Below the pieces are notes generated by a model that worked only from the letters and a program-made list of their open reading frames with translations, had not been told where the DNA came from and searched no databases. Below, one piece after another: positions 29,037-38,378 of a stretch of DNA of 64,000 nucleotides (position 1 is its first letter; the number at the start of each line of letters is the position of its first letter). The translations under genes and the position numbers were made by a program. Origin of the DNA: Bog-473 sp963791455. GTDB lineage: Bacteria > Actinomycetota > Acidimicrobiia > Acidimicrobiales > RAAP-2. The stretch is taken from positions 744,001 to 808,000 of the forward strand of contig CAWBSM010000004.1 of NCBI GenBank assembly GCA_963791455.1, written 5' to 3'.

Positions 29037-29981
29037 TTCCTCGTCCGGCGGCTTCTCCAGGCCGTCGTCGTGATCGTCGGTGTGATCGCCTTCATGTTCG
29101 TCCTCATCCACCTGATCCCTGGTGGGGAGGCACGGGCGGTGCTCGGCCCGAAGGCCCAACCGGTGGCGATCGCTCAGTTCGACAAGCAGAACGGGCTCGA
29201 TCTCCCGCTGTGGGACCAGTTCCTCCACTATCTCTGGAACCTTTCGCACTTCAACCTGGGCCGTTCCTACACGCTGAACCAGTCCGTCGGAGCGCTCATC
29301 AGCGAGGCGCTTCCGAAGACCCTCATCCTCGTGGGCCTGGCCACGCTGTTCGCCCTCGTCGTGGCCATCCCGCTCGGCGTGTACCAGGTCGTGCGGCGAA
29401 ACAAGCCCGAGGACTACATCATCACCGGCATGTCGTTCATCCTCTACGCCATGCCGGCCTTCCTGCTCGGGACGCTCCTGATCCTGTGGTTCGCCGTCTA
29501 CCTCCCGATCTTTCCGACCGAGGCCCCCCAGAGCACGTCGATCATCGGCATCCTCTCCGATCCGCGTGGGCTCGTCCTGCCGGTCTTCACCCTGGCCGCG
29601 ATCAGCATCGCGTCGTTCAGCCGGTACATGCGGTCCTCCATGATGGAGACCATGACCGAGGACTTCGTGCGGACGGCGCGCGCCAAGGGGGCAGGGCCCC
29701 GACGGGTCCTCTATGTCCACGCGCTGCGCAACGCGATCATCCCGATCGTCACCCTGCTGGGGCTGTCCCTCGGGACAATCGTGAGCGGCGCCGTGATCAC
29801 CGAGAGCGTCTTCAACTACCCGGGCATGGGCCTCCTGGCCGTCAATTCGGCCTTCAGAGAGGACATCCCGACCCTGCTCGGTGTTACCTTCGTCGTGACG
29901 ATTGCCACCATCTGCGGCAACCTGCTGGCGGACATTCTCTACGCGGTCGTCGATCCGAGGATCCGGTATGCAAAATCCTGA
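29028..29981 (+). CDS. ABC transporter permease, DppB/OppB type
   Basis: The 317-residue protein has six predicted membrane segments, starting RRLLQAVVVIVGVIAFMFVLIHLIPGGEA, the usual DppB opening. The EAA loop reads RTARAKGAGPRRVLYVHALRNAIIPI, and VFNYPGMGLLAVNSA is the typical late motif. It forms the membrane pore with the DppC-like protein encoded next; their genes overlap by 14 bp. The start is GTG, inside a perfect inverted repeat. The transported compound is not readable from sequence. Confidence 0.9.
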   Translation: MTGFLVRRLLQAVVVIVGVIAFMFVLIHLIPGGEARAVLGPKAQPVAIAQFDKQNGLDLPLWDQFLHYLWNLSHFNLGRSYTLNQSVGALISEALPKTLILVGLATLFALVVAIPLGVYQVVRRNKPEDYIITGMSFILYAMPAFLLGTLLILWFAVYLPIFPTEAPQSTSIIGILSDPRGLVLPVFTLAAISIASFSRYMRSSMMETMTEDFVRTARAKGAGPRRVLYVHALRNAIIPIVTLLGLSLGTIVSGAVITESVFNYPGMGLLAVNSAFREDIPTLLGVTFVVTIATICGNLLADILYAVVDPRIRYAKS

Positions 29982-30981
29982 GGACCTCGTGCGCACCGCG
30001 CAACAGGAGCTGGCCACCGAGGAGGGTTTTGGCCCGCAAGTCCCGCTAGAGGATCTCGACGTCCTGAGCGAGGAACTCGGCCAAGTCTCCGCCGTGACCC
30101 CGAGCGGCGGGGAGGTCGTGAGTCACGGTGGCCTGGGACGACGCATCCTCTCGGTCTTCGTCGAGAACAAGCTCGCCGTGGCCGGCGTGATCGTGATCGT
30201 TTTCTTCCTGCTCTTCTGCTACGTCGGGCCGTTCTTCTACCACACCAACCAGACGAGCGCCTCGCAGGCGCTCTTCGCACCGGACAACGCCCCCCCCGGG
30301 AAGGGGCACCCGCTCGGCACCGACAGCAGCGGCTTCGACATCCTCGGTCGGCTGATGTACGGCGGTCAGATCTCCCTGCTGGTCGGATTCGCCGCGGCGG
30401 CCATCGCCAGCATCTTCGGGACCCTCTACGGGGCGATCTCGGGGTTCTTCGGGTCGTGGCTCGACCCCGTCCTGATGCGGATCGTGGACGCCTTCCTGTC
30501 CATTCCGGTCCTCTTCCTGGCCATCGTCCTGGCCACCGTGTTCCGCCCGTCCCTCACCGTCTTCATCTTCGTCATCGCCTTCGTCTCCTGGTTGATCCCG
30601 GCCCGGCTCATCCGCGGGCAGGCCCTGTCGTTGCGAATACGGGAATACGTGCAGGCCGTGAAGGTCATGGGCGGAAGCCGGACCCGGATCGTCCTGCGCC
30701 ACATCATCCCCAACAGCATCGGGACGATCATCGTCAACGCCACCTTCAACATCGCCGACGCCATCCTGCTGCTGGCCGCCCTCGGTTTCATCGGCCTCGG
30801 CGTGCCGCCACCGCAAACCGACTGGGGCTCCATGTTGTCCAACGGGGTGAACTACGCCCTCGACGGCTACTGGTGGGAGATCTACCCCGCCGGCCTGTGC
30901 ATCGTCCTCGTCGTGGTCGCCTTCAACTTCATCGGGGACGCGCTCCGTGACGCGCTCGAGGTTCGCCTGCAGCAGCGCTGA
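29968..30981 (+). CDS. ABC transporter permease, DppC/OppC type
   Basis: The 337-residue permease has a long acidic N-terminal cytoplasmic part (about 45 residues). The first membrane helix and the DppC signature HPLGTDSSGFDILGRLMYGGQISLLVG come next. The EAA loop is REYVQAVKVMGGSRTRIVLRHIIPNS, followed by LGFIGLGVPPPQTDWGSML. The ATG 29968 overlaps the dppB-like stop, which supports coupling. It heterodimerises with the DppB-like partner. The matching ATPase gene lies next but on the opposite strand, so it is transcribed separately. Confidence 0.9.
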   Translation: MQNPEDLVRTAQQELATEEGFGPQVPLEDLDVLSEELGQVSAVTPSGGEVVSHGGLGRRILSVFVENKLAVAGVIVIVFFLLFCYVGPFFYHTNQTSASQALFAPDNAPPGKGHPLGTDSSGFDILGRLMYGGQISLLVGFAAAAIASIFGTLYGAISGFFGSWLDPVLMRIVDAFLSIPVLFLAIVLATVFRPSLTVFIFVIAFVSWLIPARLIRGQALSLRIREYVQAVKVMGGSRTRIVLRHIIPNSIGTIIVNATFNIADAILLLAALGFIGLGVPPPQTDWGSMLSNGVNYALDGYWWEIYPAGLCIVLVVVAFNFIGDALRDALEVRLQQR

Positions 30982-31000
30982 GCGCTGTCTCCGGCCCGCC

Positions 31001-33130
<2,130 letters not shown>

Positions 33131-33492
33131 CAGGCGAACGCGGGAACGCGCCTCGCGCGCTTCTCGGAATACCCGTGCATAGTGGTCAACGCTAACCCGT
33201 CACGACCCCCGACGAGGATCAACGGAATACGGAGGGCTGCCCTTTGCTGCGTCCACCGCAACTGAGCGGCGTCCGGGGCAGGGTGGCAGAGGGTGGCACC
33301 GGGACGGGCGGTCGTGGGCGAGGGCCACCCTCGCGCTCTCGATGACAAGCGCGGCTCAGCCGAAAACGCCGTACACGCCTCACCAGGCACAACGGGGGCC
33401 GAAGGAGGATCCCGCTCAACCGACAGTCACGAGACGAACCTTTCGGGCCGCGGTTTCGGCCACGGGGCGGGCGAGTAATGTCAGCCCCGCTC

Positions 33493-33590
33493 ATGAGCTA
33501 TCCGGCCGCACTCCACGTGACGTCGCGGCCCGCTGCCGCACCCCCGACCGCGACGGTGGTGTTCGTGCACGGGTCCTTGGTTTCGGCATC
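33493..33590 (+). pseudogene. 5' remnant of a duplicated alpha/beta hydrolase gene
   Basis: The ATG at 33493 begins MSYPAALHVTSRPAAAPPTATVVFVHGSL, close to the hydrolase at 24914 (MSYPAGLQVTARP..VIFVHGSL). Nucleotide similarity starts about 30 bp upstream, including the -10-like TAATGT, and stops after about 32 codons, at the oxyanion motif. The rest of the gene is absent and the sequence runs into the binding-protein leader. It can still be read as a 50-60-residue ORF but lacks the catalytic Ser and His. The rest of 33131-33676 shows no gene. Confidence 0.75.
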
Positions 33591-33620
33591 TCCATCGCCC
33601 GTTTCTTCTCAATTTCTTCA

Positions 33621-33676
33621 TGGGAAGGACGGGGTTATCGGCTGTCACCAGAGCGGCCGATAAGCAAGGGACTGCT
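33621..33676 (+). promoter_or_regulatory. 5' leader shared by the two binding-protein genes, copy 2
   Basis: This block matches 26965-27021. A perfect 7-bp stem TATCGGC/GCCGATA (33636-33642 with 33656-33662) encloses a 13-nt loop. The ribosome site CAAGGGA precedes the ATG. Conserved structure and sequence suggest shared post-transcriptional control of both binding proteins, or simple descent from one duplicated gene. Confidence 0.5.
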
Positions 33677-35428
33677 ATGGGACTGAAGGGATTCGTGAAG
33701 CGATGGGCGTTCGCCGCCCTGGCCGCGGGTGCGCTGAGCCTGTCCGTCGTGGCCGTGGCGCCGACGACAAGCGGAGGGTCGACCAAGGCGTCGTCGTCCT
33801 CGGGCGGGACCGCCAGCGTGGCGCTGGACGACTCCCTGGCCGGGTTCAACATCAACACCTCGGCCGCCTCGGAGCCCGTCCTGCAGGAGGTCATGAACAT
33901 GGTCTGGCCGCAGGCCTTCATCGTGAACAACAAGCTTCAGCCCGTCCTGAACAATCAGCTCCTCGACAGCGCCGTGCAGGCCGGCGACAACCCCCAGACC
34001 ATCGTCTACACCCTCAACCCCAAGGCGGTGTGGTCCGACGGCACGCCGATCACGGCTGACGACTTCATTTACAACTGGCAGGCGCAGAGCGGCAACCCCG
34101 CCTACACCGACGTCGGAGGCAAGCCCTATGACGCCGTCTCTGCCGCCGGTTACAACCAGATCCAGTCGGTGGTGGGCTCGAACCCCTCGGGCGGCGCGGC
34201 TTGCGCGGCGGGCAGCCCGGCCGATCGCAACGCGGGCCTCTGCCCGAACGGCCGGACCGTCACGGTGACCTTCAAGCCGGCCTTCGCCGACTGGCGCGAG
34301 CTCTTCGGCAACCTCGTCCCGGCCCACATCGCCCGCACCGTCGGCTGGAACACCGGCTTCGTCGGTCCGAGCCAGACCGTCTCGGGCAGCTGGTACACGA
34401 TCACGAGCTACCACGAGAACCGCTCCCTGGTCCTCACCCGCAACAGCACCTACTGGGGTACGCCCGGCAAGCTCGACAAGATCGTGTTCGAGTTCTACTC
34501 CGACGACAGCCAGCTGGTACCGGCCCTGCAGGACAAGTCGATCAACATCTTCAGTCCCTCGACGGTGGATCGGTCGATCTGGCAGGCGGCGAGCCAAGTG
34601 CCCGACACGGCCAAGGCCACGCTCCCGGGGCTCGAGTTCGAGCACCTCGACTTCAACCAGGCCGACCTCTACCTGGCCAACCTCGAGGTCCGTGAGGCCA
34701 TTGCCCACGGCGTCAACCGCCAGGCGATCATCAACCGGACCGTGGGCGAGATCGAAAAGAACCTCACCCCGCCCGGAAGCCGCATGCTCATGCCGACCCA
34801 GGGCGGCTACCAGGACACGCGCTACGCCTACAGCCCGAGCCAGTCTCTCGCGCTGCTGACGGGGCTCGGCTTCAAGAAAGGCCCGGACGGCTACTTCCAG
34901 CCCAACTACGGGCCGCAGGAGGGCCACGACCTCACATTCACCATCCAGTCGACACCAGGCAGCAGCATCCGGGACGAGACGGAAGAGATGTTCCAGATGC
35001 AGATGAAGGCGATCGGAATAAAGATCAACATCAAGAACTACGACGCCAACACCTTCTTCGGGACCAACCTGTCGAGCGGCACGTACCAGATCGCCGAGTT
35101 CGCTTGGGTGAGCACCCCGTACACGTCGGAAAACGAGCCCAAGTACTGCTCGTACACCAACACCGCCGTCTGCGACGAGAACTGGACACACTCGGCCAAC
35201 TCGCAGGTGGACCAGTTGATGAGCTTGGGCGCGGCGGCCCCCAGCCAGTCCCAGGAGAACGAGGACTTCAACGAAGCGGACGCGATCCTGTGGCAGAACA
35301 TGGTGACCCTGCCGCTCTATCAGAAGCCTCTGCTCTGGGCCTGGTCCGACAATTTGAAGGGCGTCCTCCCGAACGCCTCGGGCGCCGGCCTCACCTGGAA
35401 CGCCGAGGACTGGACCATCAACTCTTAG
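33677..35428 (+). CDS. ABC transporter substrate-binding protein, peptide/nickel family (SBP_bac_5), second copy
   Basis: The 583-residue protein has a signal peptide (MGLKGFVKRWAFAALAAGALSLSVVAVAPTTS) without a lipobox cysteine, then a Ser/Gly-rich spacer. Family features are VWSDGTPITADDFIYNW and the ENRSLVLTRNSTYWG repeat region, plus LANLEVREAIAHGVNRQAI. It shares the fold but little close identity with the binding protein at 27022, so its ligand probably differs; it may use the same permeases. No permease genes follow it. The start at ATG 33677 is set by the conserved leader and ribosome site. Its stop overlaps the convergent rnhB stop. Confidence 0.9.
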   Translation: MGLKGFVKRWAFAALAAGALSLSVVAVAPTTSGGSTKASSSSGGTASVALDDSLAGFNINTSAASEPVLQEVMNMVWPQAFIVNNKLQPVLNNQLLDSAVQAGDNPQTIVYTLNPKAVWSDGTPITADDFIYNWQAQSGNPAYTDVGGKPYDAVSAAGYNQIQSVVGSNPSGGAACAAGSPADRNAGLCPNGRTVTVTFKPAFADWRELFGNLVPAHIARTVGWNTGFVGPSQTVSGSWYTITSYHENRSLVLTRNSTYWGTPGKLDKIVFEFYSDDSQLVPALQDKSINIFSPSTVDRSIWQAASQVPDTAKATLPGLEFEHLDFNQADLYLANLEVREAIAHGVNRQAIINRTVGEIEKNLTPPGSRMLMPTQGGYQDTRYAYSPSQSLALLTGLGFKKGPDGYFQPNYGPQEGHDLTFTIQSTPGSSIRDETEEMFQMQMKAIGIKINIKNYDANTFFGTNLSSGTYQIAEFAWVSTPYTSENEPKYCSYTNTAVCDENWTHSANSQVDQLMSLGAAAPSQSQENEDFNEADAILWQNMVTLPLYQKPLLWAWSDNLKGVLPNASGAGLTWNAEDWTINS

Positions 35429-36243
35429 TGGCTCATGAGACGTGAGCGCGGAATCATCGTGCCCGTCTCCGATTCAAGAAGACCAGCGCCGTCGAAGAAC
35501 CCGCGTTGATCGACCCTAGCCAGGGGTACCTCGTCGTCTCCTCGGGCGCCGAGGTCGGCATCGTCGCCTGAGCGGGTCCCGGTCCAGGGCTGCCCGCTCC
35601 AAGGGAGCTCGCGCACGAAGGCCCAACTCCGTCGGTGGATCGCGGAAGGTCCGTACCCGCGCAGCGCCGTCTGGTGCACGGGCGAGGGGTAGCCCTTGTT
35701 CCGCTCGAACCCGTAGGCGGGAAAGTGCTCCGCCTCCTGGCGCATGAGCCGATCGCGCACGACCTTGGCCAGCACCGACGCCGCGGCCACCGAGGCGCAC
35801 TTGGCATCCCCGTCGACGATGGGGTGCACCAGGCCCGGAAAGGGGTCTTTGGGATGGCGCAGCAGGTCGACCGGCCCGTCGACGAGGAGGGCGTCGGGGG
35901 CCTTCCCGAGGCCGTCGAGGGCACGGCGCGCCGCCACCCGGAGCGCTTCGGTCATGCCCCATGCGTCGCACTCGGCCGGGGTGGCGTGCCCGACCGACCA
36001 CGTCTCGCACCATTTGCCAACCGCGTCGTAGATCTCCTCCCGGCGCGTTTCGCTGAGCATCTTCGAGTCTCGCAGCCAGCGGGGCATGGAGCGGTGCTGC
36101 ACTCGCGGGCGCACCACGGCCACGCCGACCGTGAGCGGGCCGGCCCACGAGCCCCGCCCGACCTCGTCGAGTCCGGCCACCGACTCGTAACCCTGGGCGC
36201 GCAGGCGGCGTTCTTGCTTCAGGTCGGGGGTACAGACCGTCAC
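35425..36243 (-). CDS. rnhB: Ribonuclease HII
   Basis: The RNase HII signature GLDEVGRGSWAGPL gives the catalytic DE pair; DGPVDLLR and DAKCASVAAASVLAKVVRDR supply the later Asp residues, and GYPSPVHQTALRGYGPSAIHRRSW is the expected C-terminal core. The enzyme removes ribonucleotides and RNA primers from RNA:DNA hybrids. I place the start at GTG 36243; a longer frame to 36360 would run through the promoter and start of the divergent gene. The C-terminus has about 50 extra, poorly conserved residues. It is convergent with the binding-protein gene. Confidence 0.9.
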   Translation of the reverse strand: MTVCTPDLKQERRLRAQGYESVAGLDEVGRGSWAGPLTVGVAVVRPRVQHRSMPRWLRDSKMLSETRREEIYDAVGKWCETWSVGHATPAECDAWGMTEALRVAARRALDGLGKAPDALLVDGPVDLLRHPKDPFPGLVHPIVDGDAKCASVAAASVLAKVVRDRLMRQEAEHFPAYGFERNKGYPSPVHQTALRGYGPSAIHRRSWAFVRELPWSGQPWTGTRSGDDADLGARGDDEVPLARVDQRGFFDGAGLLESETGTMIPRSRLMSH

Positions 36244-36280
36244 GAGACCATCGGCTGGCGCCGTCTCATACCATATTGGC

Positions 36281-36520
36281 GTGAGCGATGACGGGGGGGA
36301 CGCAGCGGATCCGAACGCGCGTACCCCGCTTACTCCGGGGACAAAGGTCGACGTGCGCAACCGCTACCAGGGCACGTGGGTGCGCGGTTTCGAGGTCGCC
36401 GAGGTCACCGATGAGGGGTACCGCATCCGCCGGATGTCGGACGGGAGTACCTTGGGCGATCTCTTCTCCCGAGACGATGTCCGCCGCGAGCGGACGCGCC
36501 AGGGCTTCTGGTGGCACTGA
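36281..36520 (+). CDS. Small Tudor/SH3-like protein of unknown function
   Basis: The 79-residue protein has a disordered acidic N-terminus, then GTKVDVRNRYQGTWVRGFEVAEV and a C-terminal FSRDDVRRERTRQGFWWH. The pattern (bind-region, then strand-rich WVRGFEV) resembles small SH3/Tudor-type barrels seen next to actinobacterial genes. I do not recognise a named family. The GTG start is 6 nt after TACCAT, consistent with leaderless transcription. It is divergent from rnhB. Confidence 0.65.
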   Translation: MSDDGGDAADPNARTPLTPGTKVDVRNRYQGTWVRGFEVAEVTDEGYRIRRMSDGSTLGDLFSRDDVRRERTRQGFWWH

Positions 36521-36523
36521 GGG

Positions 36524-36823
36524 TCAGCCCTTTCCGGCCTTCAGCACGGCCCCGATGTAGTCGTCGATCGGGATAGCCGACAGGGTCAGCGTCTTGAGCG
36601 TGCCCCGGGAGCCCAGGACCAGCGCCACCCGCGCCATGGTGGTCTCGTCCGGTGCGTCGAGGACGGTGCAAAAGTCGTACTGGCCGAGCAGCGCCCATTG
36701 GGCGACGACGCGCACCCCCATGGCCTCGACCTCCGCGTTGACCGCTTTGAGGCGGTCCGGGTTCTCGGTCAGGGTCGCCGCGCCGTCGGGCCCCACCGTG
36801 GAGAGCATGAGGAACGTGGCCAC
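36524..36823 (-). CDS. GYD-domain protein
   Basis: The 99-residue protein fits the GYD family, named for the Gly-Tyr-Asp motif; here the sequence is LGQYDFCTVLDAPDE. These small ferredoxin-like-fold proteins are widespread and have no proven function. The GTG start lies 6 nt after TAGCGT (36835-36830), so leaderless expression is likely. Its end faces the small Tudor-like gene, with a 3-bp gap between the two stops. Confidence 0.85.
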   Translation of the reverse strand: MATFLMLSTVGPDGAATLTENPDRLKAVNAEVEAMGVRVVAQWALLGQYDFCTVLDAPDETTMARVALVLGSRGTLKTLTLSAIPIDDYIGAVLKAGKG

Positions 36824-36885
36824 TGCCTCACGCTACCGCAGGCGCCAGGGGTCGCCAGGGTCCGTCCGCGTTCGGACCCGAGCCT

Positions 36886-38346
36886 TCAGCGCAACTCGCC
36901 GCGCACGACCTTGCCCAGCGCGTTACGGGGCAGCGCACTGACCAGGCGCACCTCGCGTGGACACTTGTACGGTGCGAGTTCGGCGGCGGCCAGCCCGTGG
37001 AGCGAGGCCAGGTCAGGATCGCCCACGACGAAGGCCACCACCGTCTCGCCCCACTCGACCGAGGGCACCCCGACCACAGCCACCTCTTCGACGCCGGGGT
37101 GACGGGACAGCACCGCCTCGACCTCGGCCGGGTACACGTTGTGGCCGCCCGTGATGATCAGCTCGGTGCGGCGGCCCCGTATGGTCACGTAACCGTCATC
37201 CGACACGGACGCCAGGTCACCCGTGGCGAACCACTCCCCCGCTGCGAAGGCGTCGCGACGCCAGTACCCCCGGCACACGGACAGGCCCCGCACCAGCAAT
37301 TCACCCACGCCCTGCTCGTCGACGTCCTCGAGGGCCGCTTCCACGCCGGGCATGGGCACCCCCACCGAGCCGGGGCGACGTTCGCCCCGCAGTGGGTTGG
37401 AGAGGGTCAGCAGCGTCTCGGTCATGCCATAGCGCTCCAGGACGGCGGTGCGTTCAGCGAAAAGCCGGTGCCATAGGTCGGCCGCGAGCGGTGCGGAGCC
37501 GGAGACGCACAGGCGCAGCGGAGCAAGCTCACGTGATCTCCCCGATGCCACCAACCGGTGGTACATGGTTGGGACGCCGAAGAACATCGTGCTCCCCGGG
37601 GCGGCACCGAAGACGGCGGACTCCTCGAAACGGTCGAACACGGTGGCGGACGCGCCGGCGGCCAGCGTGCCGAACAGACCGGCGCACAGTCCGTGCACAT
37701 GGAACAAGGGGAGGCAGAGGACGAGGCGGTCGTCGGGCGCCCAGGCCCAAGCTGCGAGCACTGACGAAATCCCGGCCAAAAGCGATGCGTGGGTGTGGAC
37801 GGCGCCCTTGGGTTTGCCCGTCGTGCCGGACGTGTAGACGATGAGCGCGTCGTGCCCCGGATCCAACTCGGGCAGATCGCCGAAGGGGTCGCGGCGGGCC
37901 TCACGGAGGAGCTCGTCGATGCGCAATACCGCGACGTCGGAACCGAACACGTCATCCCGGCCGTGGTCACAGACGGCAAGGACCGGCGTGGAGTCGCCGA
38001 ACACGTGGGACACCTCGGGGGCACGGGCTGAGGGACTGAGCGGCACGAGCACCGCGCCGGCACGCAGCACGGCCAAGAGGACCTGCACCGATTCCAGCGT
38101 GGCGCGGGCGCTCCACAGGACCCGGTCGCCCGGTCCGACGCCGTGGTCCGTGAGGACTGAAGCGAGCTGCGCGGTGTGCCCGTCGAGCGCGCCACCGTCG
38201 ACCGTCCGCGTGCGGTCCCACCCGTCCACCAGCACCGGCCGCTCGGGGTGGGCGGCCCACTGCCCCGCCCACACTGCGGGCAGGGTTCGCCCCGGTGCGA
38301 GGGGCGGGCCGGCCGGCCACCGTCCCGCCGGGACGAGCGCCCTCAC
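36886..38346 (-). CDS. AMP-dependent acyl-CoA synthetase/ligase
   Basis: The 486-residue protein belongs to the ANL adenylating superfamily. Motifs: ATP loop YTSGTTGKPKGAVHTH, LPLFHVHGL, YGMTETLL, GEWFATGDL, ITGGHNVYPAEVE, and the catalytic Lys in NALGKVVRGELR. It activates a carboxylic acid (fatty or malonyl-type) to its CoA ester. The chain length is on the short side, as in malonyl-CoA synthetases, but the substrate is unproven. It is divergent from the GH38 gene with a 32-bp gap. The start is GTG 38346; no strong ribosome site was seen. Confidence 0.87.
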   Translation of the reverse strand: MRALVPAGRWPAGPPLAPGRTLPAVWAGQWAAHPERPVLVDGWDRTRTVDGGALDGHTAQLASVLTDHGVGPGDRVLWSARATLESVQVLLAVLRAGAVLVPLSPSARAPEVSHVFGDSTPVLAVCDHGRDDVFGSDVAVLRIDELLREARRDPFGDLPELDPGHDALIVYTSGTTGKPKGAVHTHASLLAGISSVLAAWAWAPDDRLVLCLPLFHVHGLCAGLFGTLAAGASATVFDRFEESAVFGAAPGSTMFFGVPTMYHRLVASGRSRELAPLRLCVSGSAPLAADLWHRLFAERTAVLERYGMTETLLTLSNPLRGERRPGSVGVPMPGVEAALEDVDEQGVGELLVRGLSVCRGYWRRDAFAAGEWFATGDLASVSDDGYVTIRGRRTELIITGGHNVYPAEVEAVLSRHPGVEEVAVVGVPSVEWGETVVAFVVGDPDLASLHGLAAAELAPYKCPREVRLVSALPRNALGKVVRGELR

Positions 38347-38365
38347 CGCGACCGACGCAGCGTCA

Positions 38366-38378
38366 TAGTCTGAGGGTC
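38366..38378 (+). promoter_or_regulatory. Predicted -10 element for near-leaderless GH38 mRNA
   Basis: TAGTCT (38366-38371), 7 nt, then ATG 38379. GAGGG in the spacer could also act as a ribosome site. Confidence 0.45.
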
